The notes under the pieces: model-generated
Seen by the model: the letters and a program-made list of their open reading frames with translations, nothing else
What the model was told of the DNA's origin: nothing
Database searches by the model: none
Program-made: the position numbers and the translations under genes
Source of the DNA: Streptomyces sp. BA2
Lineage (GTDB): Bacteria > Actinomycetota > Actinomycetes > Streptomycetales > Streptomycetaceae
NCBI RefSeq assembly: GCF_009769735.1
Contig: NZ_WSRO01000002.1
Coordinates: 8,109,001 to 8,173,000 of the forward strand
Length of the DNA: 64,000 nt
Direction: 5' to 3'
Part shown: positions 54,346 to 64,000 of the stretch, one piece after another
Layout of the letters: the number at the start of each line of letters is the position of its first letter
Numbering within the stretch: the stretch's first letter is position 1

Positions 54346-57300
54346 ATGGCGCAGCCGCGCCCGTCCTCCCCTGCCGTGCCCCCGGCACCCCAGCGCCTCG
54401 CGGCCACCGTCGCGCCGCTGTCGCCCGCGCAGGAGCGGCTCTGGTTCATCCACCAGGCAGCGCCCGACTCCGCGGTCTACAACGTGCCGCTCCTGAGCCG
54501 CTGGCGCGAGCGCATCAGCGTCCCGGCGCTCACCGCGGCCCTGGCCGCGGTCGTCGCGCGGCACGAGGTGCTGCGTACGAGCTATGCGGTACGTGACGGG
54601 GCCGCGGTCCAGCACATGGCCGAGCCCGGCTCCGTCCGCGTACCCCTGACCGTCATCGAGTCGGGGCCGCCGGACGATCCGGAGCTGGCCAAGGAGGCCC
54701 GCGCGCCCTTCGCCCTCGACGCCGGGCCGCCGCTGCGCTGCACGGTGTGGCAGGAGGACGACGGGCCCGGCACCATGCTGCTCACCGTCCACCACATCGC
54801 GATCGACGGATGGTCCCTCGGCGCGCTCTACGGCGACCTCGCGGACGCGTACCGGCAGGCGCTCACGGGCGCACGCCCGGTCCTTCCCGAACTGCCCGTG
54901 CAGTACGCGGACTTCGCTGTCTGGGACCGTGCCGTCGCCGACGGCCCCGCGCTGGAGGCCCGCGTCCGCGAACGGGCCGCGCGGCTCGCCGGGGCGGTCG
55001 GCGAGCTTGAACTCGGGCCCTGCCCGCCACGCCGCCGCACCGCCGAGGGTGACCGCCGCGGGGAGCAGCACCGGTTCGCGCTCGACGCGGAGCTCTCGGC
55101 AGCGGTCGACGCCCTGGCCAAGCGGCTCAAGGTCACCCCGTTCGTCGTGCTGTTCGCCGCCTTCCAGGCCGTGGTGCAGCGCTGGACCGGGCGGCGTGAG
55201 TTCCTGCTCGGCACGGTCGCGGCCAACCGGCCGCACCCCGCGGTGGAGGGCCTCGTCGGCTTCTTCGTCAACAGTGTTCCGCTGCACTGCGCACCCGATC
55301 CCGAGGCCACCTTCGCCGAGCTGTGCACGGCGTCGCGCGGCGAGGCCTTCCGGGTTCTGGCCCATCAGAGGCTCCCGTTCGACCGGCTGACCGCCGCGGT
55401 CCGGGGCAACCTCGCCGACGTGGGATTCGTGCTCCAGAACGCACCGGCCGCCGACCCCGGGGGCCGCCACCCCTGGCACCCGCCCGTCCTGCTCCCCACC
55501 GGCACCGCCAAGCAGGACCTGTCCCTGATCCTCGAGTACGCGCCCGACGGCGGTCTTTCCGCCACCATCGAGTACGCCACCGACCGCTACCGGGCCGAGA
55601 CCGCCGCCCACGTCGCCGAGAGCTACCGTGCCCTGCTGACCGCGGCCGTCGCCGACCCGGAGTCGCGGCTGCGTGAACTCCCGGTGACCCGGCGGGCGTC
55701 GGGGGAGCTGCCGTACGGGGTACTGACCGGCGCCGGGCCCTCCGCACGCGGAACCGGCGCCTCGACCGTGCTGCCCCTGCTCGAACACCGCCTCGCCACC
55801 GCCGCCCCGGACGCCGTCGCCGTCACCTGTGCGGGACGGAATCTCACCTGGGGTGAGCTCGATGCCTGGTCGCGGACCGTGGCCGGGCAGCTGCGGGCGC
55901 ATGGCGTCGGGCGGGGAGACCTGGTGCCGGTGCTCTCGGCGCGGGGCGCGTCCCTGGTCGCCGGGTGGCTCGGGGTGCTGCGGGCCGGGGCGGCGTTCGT
56001 GCCGCTGGCGATGGACACCCCGGCCGCGCGCATCGAGTTCATCCTCGGCGAGACCGCGGCCCAAGTGGTGCTGGTCTGTGCGGAGGGCGTCGACCATCTC
56101 GCCGGCCTCGACACCGGTGCCAAGCCGGTACTGCTCGACGAACTACGCGCACAGGGCTCCGGGTTGATGCCGTTCGCCGGTGAGCAGCCAGCCGGTGACG
56201 ACCCCGCCGCGGTGATCTACACCTCCGGCACCACCGGCCGCCCCAAGGGTGTACTCGTCCCGCACCGTGGGCTGCTCAATACCGCGCAGTGGTGGGGCCG
56301 GGACTGCGGACTCGGCCCGGACGACCGGCTGCTGCTCACGGCGGGTACCGCCTTCGACCCCGCCGCCTTCAACGTCGTGGAAGCACTGCTGGCCGGCGCC
56401 CGCCTGATCGTCGCCGACGACGTGGAGCGGCGCGACCCGCGCGCCCTGCTCCGCCTGGTCCGGAGGCCTGAGGGCGCGACCGTCGGCGGCTCGCTGACGC
56501 CCAGCCTGCTGCACGCCATGCTGGATGCCGACGAGGACAACACCCCCGCCGGAGCGGCCGCCACCACCCTGCGCGTCCTCTACTCCGGAGGCGAGGCCCT
56601 CCCGCGCAGGCTGGCCACGGCATGCGTACGCCGCTGGGGCACCGCGGTCCGCAATGTCTACGGTCCCACCGAGGCGTCCTGCAACAGCACTTACGCCGCG
56701 GTCGACCCGGCCGACGACCAGGCCCCCGCGATCGGTGTGCCGCTGCCCGGCACCCGCGCCTATGTGCTCGGGCCGCACGGCGAGGAACTGCCGCCGACCG
56801 TCCCCGGCGAGCTGTACGTGGCGGGCGCCGGTGTGGCGCTCGGCTATCTGAACCGGCCGGACCTCACCGAACAGGCCTTCCTGCCCGACCCGTTCGGTGC
56901 ACCCGGCACCCGCATGTACCGGACCGGCGACCGCGTGGTGCTGCGCGCGGACGGCAGCCTCGGCTATCTCGGCCGGGCCGACGACCAGGTCAAGATTCTC
57001 GGCAATCGCATCGAGCCGGGCGAGGTCACCCGCCTCATCGAGGAGAACCCGGCCGTCGCGGCCGCGGCCGTGCACGCGGTGGGAACGCCGCCCGCGCTCG
57101 CCGCGTACGTCGAACTCGCCGACGAGTACCGGGTCGGCGAGGCGCGCCCGTCCCGCGAGGAGGTGGTCCGCCCGCTGCTGCGCTGGCTGCCCGCCGCCGT
57201 CCTGCCCGCCGAGATCTACGCCGTGGCCGCCCTGCCCCGCACGGTCAACGACAAGGTCGACTTCGCGGCCCTGGCCGGGCTGCGCGACCGGCCGCTGCCG

Positions 57301-59286
57301 CACGCCGCCCCCACCGCCGCACTCACCCCGGCGCAGCGCCGGGCGGCCGCCCTCCTCGTATCCGTGCTCACCCCCGCACCTGACCCGGCATCCCTCGGCC
57401 CCGACGCGGACTTCTTCACCCTGGGCGGACACTCGCTGCTCGCCGTCCGGTTGCTGGCCGAGGCCGAACGGCAATGGGGCACGGCCGTTTCGCTGCGGGC
57501 CTTCCTCGCCGAGCCGACCGTGGCCGGGCTGGCCCGCTGCCTGGCGGAGACGCAGGAGAGGCAGGAGGCGCAGGAGACAGCGGAGGGCCGGGACCGGAAA
57601 CAGCACATGGCGCGTACCGCCGCCGAGTGGGACGCCCAGGGCCCGCACCCGGCCACTCCCGTACAACAGCGGCTCTGGTTCATGGACCGGCTGCCCGCCC
57701 AGCGCACGGCGTATCTCGCCCCCAGCGTCGTCGAGTTCACCGGCGCCGTGGACCGCGAGGCCTTGCGCGAAGCCTTCGCCCGTACGCTCGCCCGGCACCC
57801 GGGCCTGCGCTCCCGCTTCGCGCTCGATGCCAAGGCCCGCAAGATCGTCTACCGCACGGACGGAGCGGTCCCCGGTGTCGTCCTGGAAGACGGCACCGGC
57901 TGGGCGGAGGCCGAGCTCGATGCGCGCATCGGCGAGCTGTGCTGGACGCCGTTCGACCTCGCCGCCGACGCACCGGCGCGCGGCTCGGTGATCGCAGTCG
58001 CCGACGACCGCACACTGCTGGTGTACGGCGTGCATCACATCGTCTCCGACGGCTGGTCCCTGGAGCTGGTCATGCGGGACATCGCGCAGACCTACCGGGC
58101 TCTGACCACGGGCGTGCCGCTCCTCCTCCCGGAGCCGGGCCACCCGGCCGCGGTGCCCACGGACGGCGCGGGCGCGGTCACGGACGGGACGGAGAGGCTG
58201 CTCGCCGCGCTGCGCGGGGCGCCCACCGATATCGAGCTGCCGCACGACCGGGCGCGTACCAAGACGCAGTCGACCGACGCGGACCACCGTGAGGCACGGC
58301 TGACCGGTGAACTCCCGCAGCGGATCAGGGAGATCGCGGCGGAACAGCGCTGCACCACCTTCATGACCGCGGCCACCCTCCTCGCGGCCGCTCTGGCCCG
58401 GCGCTCCGGCCAGCGGGACTTCCTGTTCGCGTTCCCCTGGGCGGGCCGCGACGGCACCGGGCGTGCCGAAGCGGTCGGCATGTTCGTCAACACGCTGCTC
58501 GTACGGGCGGATCTGGCGGACGGACCGACCTGGCGTGAACTCCTCGCCCGAGTGCGGGAGTCGGCGCTCATCGCGTACCGGTACGCGGACACGCCCTTCG
58601 ACGCACTGGCCGCCGCGCTGCACCCGGACCGCGATCTGAGCAGGCCGCCCGTCACCCCGGTGTATCTGAACGCCGTCGACGAAGCGCCGCAGCCGCCGCG
58701 GCTCAGCGGTGCGGCAGGGGCCCGCTATGTGGTCCCGCCTCGGCTGAAGGCCAAGTACGAGCTGGAGCTGACCTGCACCGGCGGCGCGGACGGCCTCGTC
58801 TTCTCCCTTGTCCATCTCACCGCTCTGTTCGACGGGCCGACCGTCGACGAGCTACTTGCCGACCTGGCGCGGGCCGCCCGCGACCTGTCCAACGATCCGG
58901 AGGCCCCTGTGCTCGACACCGTTTCCCAGCCGAAGACCGACGCCCCGCGCACCACGGACGAGCTCGCCGACCTGGTGGCCGACGCCTGGAGCGAGGTGCT
59001 TGATGTGCCCGATGCGCCGCGCGACGTCAACTTCTTCGAGGCAGGCGGGGATTCGCTGCTGCTCATCGTGCTCCTGGACCGGCTCGGCGAGCTCACCGGT
59101 CGCGAGCTCGATGCCGCCGACCTCTTCGAGCACAGCACGGTGGAGGCCCAGGTGGCTTTCCTCCTCGGCAGCGCCACCGCTGCCGCCGCCCCCGCCCCGC
59201 AGCAGCCGGAGACCGGTGTGGTCCGGGGCCGGTCCGGCCTCATCGGCCGCAACCGTCGCACTGCCTCGCCGGAGGGCTCCGCATGA
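54346..59286 (+). CDS. NRPS: C-A-T-C-T (last carrier has no cognate A domain)
   Basis: A 1,646-residue synthetase. C1 has HHIAIDG (His149-His150). The A domain runs about 470-985 ([39 protein letters not shown], and the catalytic lysine in TVNDKVDF). T1 is LGGHSLLAV (Ser1030). C2 has HHIVSDG (His1230-His1231). T2 is AGGDSLLLI (Ser1570). The A pocket reads D-P-F-S-Y-G-V-C-N, which I cannot assign. The second carrier is preceded by a C domain but no A domain, so it must be charged in trans, possibly by the free-standing ligase at 62972. AGGAAGGA precedes the start; the stop overlaps the KS gene (ATGA). Confidence 0.93.
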   Translation: MAQPRPSSPAVPPAPQRLAATVAPLSPAQERLWFIHQAAPDSAVYNVPLLSRWRERISVPALTAALAAVVARHEVLRTSYAVRDGAAVQHMAEPGSVRVPLTVIESGPPDDPELAKEARAPFALDAGPPLRCTVWQEDDGPGTMLLTVHHIAIDGWSLGALYGDLADAYRQALTGARPVLPELPVQYADFAVWDRAVADGPALEARVRERAARLAGAVGELELGPCPPRRRTAEGDRRGEQHRFALDAELSAAVDALAKRLKVTPFVVLFAAFQAVVQRWTGRREFLLGTVAANRPHPAVEGLVGFFVNSVPLHCAPDPEATFAELCTASRGEAFRVLAHQRLPFDRLTAAVRGNLADVGFVLQNAPAADPGGRHPWHPPVLLPTGTAKQDLSLILEYAPDGGLSATIEYATDRYRAETAAHVAESYRALLTAAVADPESRLRELPVTRRASGELPYGVLTGAGPSARGTGASTVLPLLEHRLATAAPDAVAVTCAGRNLTWGELDAWSRTVAGQLRAHGVGRGDLVPVLSARGASLVAGWLGVLRAGAAFVPLAMDTPAARIEFILGETAAQVVLVCAEGVDHLAGLDTGAKPVLLDELRAQGSGLMPFAGEQPAGDDPAAVIYTSGTTGRPKGVLVPHRGLLNTAQWWGRDCGLGPDDRLLLTAGTAFDPAAFNVVEALLAGARLIVADDVERRDPRALLRLVRRPEGATVGGSLTPSLLHAMLDADEDNTPAGAAATTLRVLYSGGEALPRRLATACVRRWGTAVRNVYGPTEASCNSTYAAVDPADDQAPAIGVPLPGTRAYVLGPHGEELPPTVPGELYVAGAGVALGYLNRPDLTEQAFLPDPFGAPGTRMYRTGDRVVLRADGSLGYLGRADDQVKILGNRIEPGEVTRLIEENPAVAAAAVHAVGTPPALAAYVELADEYRVGEARPSREEVVRPLLRWLPAAVLPAEIYAVAALPRTVNDKVDFAALAGLRDRPLPHAAPTAALTPAQRRAAALLVSVLTPAPDPASLGPDADFFTLGGHSLLAVRLLAEAERQWGTAVSLRAFLAEPTVAGLARCLAETQERQEAQETAEGRDRKQHMARTAAEWDAQGPHPATPVQQRLWFMDRLPAQRTAYLAPSVVEFTGAVDREALREAFARTLARHPGLRSRFALDAKARKIVYRTDGAVPGVVLEDGTGWAEAELDARIGELCWTPFDLAADAPARGSVIAVADDRTLLVYGVHHIVSDGWSLELVMRDIAQTYRALTTGVPLLLPEPGHPAAVPTDGAGAVTDGTERLLAALRGAPTDIELPHDRARTKTQSTDADHREARLTGELPQRIREIAAEQRCTTFMTAATLLAAALARRSGQRDFLFAFPWAGRDGTGRAEAVGMFVNTLLVRADLADGPTWRELLARVRESALIAYRYADTPFDALAAALHPDRDLSRPPVTPVYLNAVDEAPQPPRLSGAAGARYVVPPRLKAKYELELTCTGGADGLVFSLVHLTALFDGPTVDELLADLARAARDLSNDPEAPVLDTVSQPKTDAPRTTDELADLVADAWSEVLDVPDAPRDVNFFEAGGDSLLLIVLLDRLGELTGRELDAADLFEHSTVEAQVAFLLGSATAAAAPAPQQPETGVVRGRSGLIGRNRRTASPEGSA

Positions 59287-62200
59287 GCCCCACCGCCGAC
59301 TTGAACGACGACGGGGCGATGGACGGGGCGATAGCCGTCATAGGCGTCGGCTGCCGTTTCCCCGACGCCTGGAGCCCGCACGAGTTCTGGCAGAACATCG
59401 CGACCGGTCAGGTCGCGATCCGGGACCTCGATCCCGACCGGCTGCGCGCGGCGGGCCTGAGCGAAGAGCTGCTCGCCTCGCCCGAGTACGTGAAGCGGGC
59501 GGCCGGCATCCCGGGCGCCGCGGAGTTCGCCGCCGACTTCTTCGGCTACTCGCCCTCCGAGGCCGAGGCCACCGACCCCCAACAGCGCATTTTCCTGGAG
59601 GCCTGCTGGCAGGCCCTGGAGTCCGCGGGCCGCCCGCCGATCGGCGACAGCCTGGTCACCGGCGTCTTCGCGGGCGGCAGTCCCAGCACCTACCTCGCGG
59701 CCTTGCAGACTTCCCGAGCGCTGGCCGGCGGTGTCATCGCGGCTGTCGACGACGTGGCCCTGCATCTGGGCGGTCTCGGCGACTTCCTGCCGTCCCGGGT
59801 CGCGTACAAGCTGGGGTTGCGCGGACCGTCCATCGGTGTGCAGACCGCCTGCTCGTCCTCGCTGACCGCAGTGCACTACGCGGTTCTCAGCCTGCTGTCC
59901 GGCGAGTGCGACATGGCCCTCGCGGGCGGCGCCTCGGTCAATGAGCCGATGCTCGGCTACCGCCACCAGGTGGGCGCGCTCTCCTCGAAGGACGGCTACT
60001 GCCGGCCGTTCGATGCCCGCTCGACCGGTACGTCCTTCAGCTCGGGCGTCGGAGTGGTGGTGCTGCGCCGGCTCGCCGACGCCCAGCGCGACGGCGACCC
60101 CGTGCTCGCCGTCGTACGGGGCACCGCCGTCGGCAACGACGGCTCCAACCGCTCCGGCTTCACCGCCCCCAGCCCCGCGGGGCTCGCCGACGTCGTGGCT
60201 GCGGCCCTCGATGTGGCCGGGGTCCGCGGCGACCAGCTGCGTTATGTCGAGGCTCATGGTTCCGGTACCCCGCTGGGCGACCAGATCGAGCTGCGCGGAC
60301 TGACCGCGGGCCTGCGGGCCGGTTCTGGGCCGGCGCTGACCGGGTACTGCGGCCTCGGCTCCGTCAAAGCCAACATCGGGCACTGCGGGCCCGCGGCCGG
60401 TATCGCCGGACTGATCAAGGCGATCCAGGTGGCCCGCACCGGCCGGCTCCCGCCACACCCGCTCTTCGAGCGCCCGCGCAACCCCGGCGTGCTCGCCGAA
60501 AGCCCCTTCACGATCTCCCGGGACGCGGGCGCCGCCGCCGACGGAGCCCCCTACACTCTGGTCAACTCCATGGGCCTCGGTGGCACCAACGCCACCGCGG
60601 TCATCGGTCCGCCGCCCGCCCCGACCCGCGCCCCGGCCCCCGAGCGCGAGCAGGCCAGGCTCGTCCTGTCGGCCCGCGACGAGGCCGAACTCGACGCAGT
60701 GGCCCGGAACCTGGCCGATGCCCTGGAGCAGGACCCGGCCCTGCCGGTCGCCGATGTGGCCCACACCCTGCGGGTCGGCCGCACCGGCCAGGCCCACCGC
60801 CGCGTGGTGACCGTCCGCCCGGCCGACGACCGCGCCCTGCTCGCCGATGCCCTGCGCGCTCCCGCCGAGCCCGCGCCGAAGGCACTGCGCCGGGTGCAAC
60901 TGGTGGTCTCGGCACCGGCCGCGGTGGCCCGGCCCGTCCTCACCCGCCTGCACACCGCGTTCGGCGGACGTGCCGAGGTCGTCACAGTCACCGGAGACGA
61001 ACTGACCGTACCGGCAGGCAGGTTCACGATCCTGATCGGCCCGGGGGTGGACAGGCACGCAGGCCACCAGGCCCTCGAAGGCACGGAGATCGACCACGTC
61101 CTGCCGCTGGAAGACCCCGACGGCAACCCCGCAGACCCCGCAGACCCCGGAGGCCCCGACTGCGGCAATCCCGGCTCCAGGCCTCTGCTCGCCGACCGAC
61201 TGGACGCGGCCGTCACCGCCGCCTGGCTGCATGGCATCGAGGTCGACTGGGCAGCCCTCGCGGACGGCCGCGGACAGCGGCTCGCCCTGCCCACCTACCC
61301 CTTCACGCGCGGCCGTTACTGGGCCCTCGACCACCTGCCCCCGCCGGCCGCGCCCCCCGCGCGGACCGCGGAGACCGCCCCCGCAGCCGTCGCCACGCCG
61401 GGAGACGAAGCGCCGGGAGACGAGGCGCCGGGAGACGAGGCGCCGGACGAGGGCGATTCCGTACTGCGCGCGCTCCTCGAGCTGTGGCGGCAGATCTTCG
61501 GCCGCACCGACCTCGGCCCGGATGAGCAGTTCGGCGAGCTGGGCGGTGACTCCCTCACCGCGATGCGCGTGGAGGCAGGCGTCCAGCGACAGTTCGGCGT
61601 CGCCGTGAACGTCTACCGGGTGGGCGGGGCCCAGGCCACCGCGCGCAGAACGGCCGAGATCGTACGCGGCCTCACAAGCGCACCGGACACCGCCGAAGCC
61701 ACGGCCGCCCGCCCCTGTGCGGCACCGGCACCGGCCCCGGCCACCGAGGCCGACCTGGTCGACGCCGACCTCCGCCTCCCCCTGGGCGAGGTGCACCCCA
61801 ATACCGGAATCGGAACCGGGGCCACGGCTGCCGGGGACACTCTGCTGACCAGCGCCACCGGCTTCCTCGACACCTTCGTACTGCACGAGCTGCTGAGGTC
61901 GGGCGAGGGCCGCGTGCACTGTGTGCTGCCCGTGGCCGGCGAGGCCGAGGGCCGGGAGCTGCTCAGGGCGCGGGCCGAGGCCTGTGCGCTACCGGCCCCC
62001 GACCCCGCACGGGTGCCGTTGCTGCTGGCAGGACCGGCCGGGCTCGCCGGGCTGTTCGCCGGGCCGGCGGCCGCTCAACTCCCGGCCGGGGTGGGCCGGG
62101 TGGTGCACACGTCCGCGCCGTTCGGGCTCACAGGACCGTACGAGGAGCTGCGCGACGACACCGTCCTGCCGTTCGCCGCGCTGCTCACCTGGATGCGCGG

Positions 62201-62975
62201 CCACGGCATCGAAGACATCACCCTGCTCTCCACCCTCAGCGCCTGCGGCGCCGGACTCGGCGCAGAGAGCCGCGTCGAGGAGACCCGGGAACAGCCGCTG
62301 CGCCCCGGCATGCACGGCGGGGCCGTCGCCGCCTGGGTCGGTGAGCGCCTGCTGGGGCGGGCCGAACAGGACGGCATGCGGGTCCGGGTGTTCCGTACGG
62401 GGCTGCTGCTCGGCAGCGCCGCCTCCGGCGCCTGCGACCCCGACCACCCGCTGTGGCGGCTGCTCGCCGGCGCCTTGGCCGTCGGGGCGCACCCGAGGGA
62501 CGAGCGCCCGCTGGCCGTGAGCCCGGTCGATCTCGCGGCCCGCGCCATCGCCGAACTCGCCCTCTCCCCGGTGTCGGAGGGCCGCGCCTACCACCTGGTC
62601 GGCGAGGACACCGTGACCGCACAGCGACTCTTCGAGCTGCTCGCGGCCGCGGACCGCCCGACGTCCACCGTCACCGAGCGCCAGTGGCAGCGCGACATCG
62701 CGCTGCGCGCCCTGGACCACGAGAACGAGACGCTCGACCCGCTCGCCCCGCGCGCCATGGGCCGTTTCGCCCTCGGCGCCACCCGGATCGAGGCCAAGGC
62801 CTGGCAGTCCTGGCTCAGCAGCGGCGGCCACGACCCCCGGCCCACCGGCGAACTCCTGCTGCGCAGCCTCGACTTCGCCGCGCGGCGCCGCGGCGGCTAC
62901 GCGGAGCTCCTCGGCCACGTGGCACTGCGCGAAGACGCCCCGCAAGGCACCCTCAGCACGCAAGGAACCCGATGA
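59283..62975 (+). CDS. AT-less PKS module: KS-T with C-terminal degenerate thioester-reductase-like domain
   Basis: A 1,230-residue protein. Residues 15 to about 440 form a ketosynthase with Cys190 (TACSSS), His325 (EAHGSGTP) and His367 (KANIGH) all intact. Residues 440-700 resemble only the KS-AT linker and post-AT segment ([12 protein letters not shown]); an acyltransferase core with GHSxG is missing. A carrier domain follows (LGGDSLTAM, Ser757). The C-terminal about 370 residues resemble an NRPS/PKS terminal reductase, but the cofactor loop TGATGFLG reads TSATGFLD (856-863) and the GYxxSKW catalytic motif reads GGAVAAW (Tyr to Gly1013, Lys to Ala1017). It is probably non-redox, perhaps a Dieckmann-type R* or scaffold domain. 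Confidence 0.88.
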   Translation: MSPTADLNDDGAMDGAIAVIGVGCRFPDAWSPHEFWQNIATGQVAIRDLDPDRLRAAGLSEELLASPEYVKRAAGIPGAAEFAADFFGYSPSEAEATDPQQRIFLEACWQALESAGRPPIGDSLVTGVFAGGSPSTYLAALQTSRALAGGVIAAVDDVALHLGGLGDFLPSRVAYKLGLRGPSIGVQTACSSSLTAVHYAVLSLLSGECDMALAGGASVNEPMLGYRHQVGALSSKDGYCRPFDARSTGTSFSSGVGVVVLRRLADAQRDGDPVLAVVRGTAVGNDGSNRSGFTAPSPAGLADVVAAALDVAGVRGDQLRYVEAHGSGTPLGDQIELRGLTAGLRAGSGPALTGYCGLGSVKANIGHCGPAAGIAGLIKAIQVARTGRLPPHPLFERPRNPGVLAESPFTISRDAGAAADGAPYTLVNSMGLGGTNATAVIGPPPAPTRAPAPEREQARLVLSARDEAELDAVARNLADALEQDPALPVADVAHTLRVGRTGQAHRRVVTVRPADDRALLADALRAPAEPAPKALRRVQLVVSAPAAVARPVLTRLHTAFGGRAEVVTVTGDELTVPAGRFTILIGPGVDRHAGHQALEGTEIDHVLPLEDPDGNPADPADPGGPDCGNPGSRPLLADRLDAAVTAAWLHGIEVDWAALADGRGQRLALPTYPFTRGRYWALDHLPPPAAPPARTAETAPAAVATPGDEAPGDEAPGDEAPDEGDSVLRALLELWRQIFGRTDLGPDEQFGELGGDSLTAMRVEAGVQRQFGVAVNVYRVGGAQATARRTAEIVRGLTSAPDTAEATAARPCAAPAPAPATEADLVDADLRLPLGEVHPNTGIGTGATAAGDTLLTSATGFLDTFVLHELLRSGEGRVHCVLPVAGEAEGRELLRARAEACALPAPDPARVPLLLAGPAGLAGLFAGPAAAQLPAGVGRVVHTSAPFGLTGPYEELRDDTVLPFAALLTWMRGHGIEDITLLSTLSACGAGLGAESRVEETREQPLRPGMHGGAVAAWVGERLLGRAEQDGMRVRVFRTGLLLGSAASGACDPDHPLWRLLAGALAVGAHPRDERPLAVSPVDLAARAIAELALSPVSEGRAYHLVGEDTVTAQRLFELLAAADRPTSTVTERQWQRDIALRALDHENETLDPLAPRAMGRFALGATRIEAKAWQSWLSSGGHDPRPTGELLLRSLDFAARRRGGYAELLGHVALREDAPQGTLSTQGTR

Positions 62976-64000
62976 ACGACCGCACGCTGTACGACTGGTT
63001 CGCGAGCTCCGTGGACCGTTACCCCGACGAGCCCGCCCTGGAGGTGAAGGGCCAAACCCTCACCTACCGGCAGCTCGACGAGCGGGCCTGCGCGGTCGCC
63101 GCCGCACTCGTCGAGGCGCACGGCAAGCCCCCCGCCAGGATCGCCCTGCTGGCATCGCGCAGCCTCACCGCCTTCGCGGGCTATCTCGCCGCGCAGCGCC
63201 TCGGCGCCACGGTGACCCCGCTCAACCCGGGCTACCCGGCCCGCCGTAACCGTGCCGTGTGCGAGCTCGCCCGCGCCGACGTCCTCGTGGTGGACGACGG
63301 TGGTGCCGCCCAACTGGAGGCAGCTCAGGGGCAGTCGGGGCTCACCGTGGTCCGGCTCGACGACGACGCGACGGCCGGGCTGCCGTACGCGCAGGGGGTG
63401 CTGCCGCCGCGTACCGCCACACCCGACGACATCGCGTACGTCCTGTTCACCTCCGGCTCCACGGGGCGGCCCAAGGGCGTACCGGTCAAGCACCGCAATC
63501 TCGCGCCGTACATCGCCCACAACATCGAACGCTTCGAGGTCGGCCCCGGCTGCCGGGTCTCGCACACCTTCGACCTCACCTTCGACCCGTCGGTCTTCGA
63601 CCTCTTCGTCACCTGGGGCGGCGGCGCCACCCTCGTCGTGCCGCAGCGCATCGAACTGCTCAAGCCGGTCGAGTACGTAGTCGAACGGTCCCTCACTCAT
63701 TGGTTCTCGGTGCCTTCGGTGGTGTCCGTGACGGCGGGCCTCGGCAACCTGCCCGCGGGCGAGGCGACCCAGCTGCGCTACGGCATCTTCATCGGTGAGC
63801 AGCTCACCGACCGCCAGGCCCGGCTGTGGCGGGCGGCGGCGCCCAAGGCGCGGATCGAGAACGTCTACGGCCCCACCGAACTCACCGTCGCCTGCACCGA
63901 GTTCAGGCTCCCCGAGGACCCGGACGACTGGCCCGACTCGTCCAACGGGACCGTGCCCATCGGCCCCGTCTACGGCTTCCTCGACCATGTCGTCCTCGAC
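62972..64000 (+). CDS. Free-standing amino-acid adenylating enzyme (truncated by the window edge)
   Basis: The first 343 codons of an ANL-superfamily enzyme; the C-terminal A8-A10 part lies beyond the window. [21 protein letters not shown] is the A3 core, TFDLTFDPSVFDLFVTW the A4 region and NVYGPTELTVACTEF the A5 region, typical of amino-acid-activating rather than acyl-CoA ligases. The pocket begins D-P-F, as in the A domain of the preceding NRPS, then F278, I299, I301, V322, V330, A331. Its ATGA overlap with the KS gene puts it in the same operon. It is the best candidate for loading the A-less carrier of the C-A-T-C-T protein. Confidence 0.9.
   Translation, partial: MNDRTLYDWFASSVDRYPDEPALEVKGQTLTYRQLDERACAVAAALVEAHGKPPARIALLASRSLTAFAGYLAAQRLGATVTPLNPGYPARRNRAVCELARADVLVVDDGGAAQLEAAQGQSGLTVVRLDDDATAGLPYAQGVLPPRTATPDDIAYVLFTSGSTGRPKGVPVKHRNLAPYIAHNIERFEVGPGCRVSHTFDLTFDPSVFDLFVTWGGGATLVVPQRIELLKPVEYVVERSLTHWFSVPSVVSVTAGLGNLPAGEATQLRYGIFIGEQLTDRQARLWRAAAPKARIENVYGPTELTVACTEFRLPEDPDDWPDSSNGTVPIGPVYGFLDHVVLD

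Noticed and set aside
60600..61330. A hidden acyltransferase domain in the KS protein
   Set aside because: No GHSxG or second AT histidine motif is found; only linker and post-AT sequence (LPTYPF) remains.

Overview
The window is high-GC actinomycete DNA, almost certainly from a Streptomyces chromosome. The evidence is G/C-ending codons, GTG starts, ATGA/GTGA gene overlaps, leaderless promoters with TTGACR and TANNNT boxes, cobK and cobF, and long NRPS genes.

Region 1 (1-26.2 kb) is ordinary accessory metabolism. It holds the end of a sugar ABC importer with two Gfo/Idh/MocA dehydrogenases; a TerD-CAP-CAP fusion protein; a radical SAM protein; a TetR regulator divergent from a saccharopine-dehydrogenase-like gene; two SDR-fold genes; a GNAT enzyme; an APC permease; an FGGY kinase with two FAD oxidoreductases; a thiolase and acyl-CoA ligase; a TauE/SafE exporter; cobK; a DHA2 exporter; cobF; and a DUF309 gene.

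Region 2 (26.3-27.8 kb) begins at a tRNA-Pro(GGG) gene and has no intact gene. It carries integrase-arm-like repeats, an Rhs fragment and a frameshifted VapC-like PIN toxin. It looks like an integration scar and is probably the left edge of a genomic island.

Region 3 (27.8-64 kb, continuing past the window) is one large biosynthetic gene cluster with a LuxR-type regulator at its left edge. Its first half is an 11-gene co-directional block: AMP ligase, carrier protein, TrpD-like, TrpA-like, ectoine-synthase-like, acyl-CoA-dehydrogenase-like, transglutaminase-like, TrpB2-like, TrpF-like, TrpC-like and UbiD-like. A complete copy of the post-anthranilate tryptophan pathway is present without anthranilate synthase, and the TrpD-like protein lacks the anthranilate-contacting residues.

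I infer that the block makes a tryptophan isostere. Glutamine on the carrier protein would be cyclised by the EctC-like enzyme to a cyclic amidine and oxidised to 5-aminopyrrole-2-carboxyl thioester. After release it would be phosphoribosylated, rearranged and ring-closed by TrpD/F/C homologues, decarboxylated by UbiD, and joined to serine by TrpA/TrpB homologues, giving a pyrrolo[2,3-b]pyrrolyl-alanine.

The following NRPS (A-T-C-A-T-C-A-T-TE) agrees with this. Module 1 reads as threonine. Modules 2 and 3 are near-identical duplicates whose pockets resemble the tryptophan code but with an Asp where tryptophan domains have Leu. MbtH and an MFS exporter follow. A second assembly line (A-T, C-A-T-C-T, then an AT-less KS-T-reductase protein whose reductase lacks its catalytic Tyr/Lys, plus a free-standing adenylating enzyme) runs to the window end behind a strong divergent promoter/operator region.

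Functional statements come from reading motifs by eye. No database search was possible, and I cannot tell whether this pathway has already been published.
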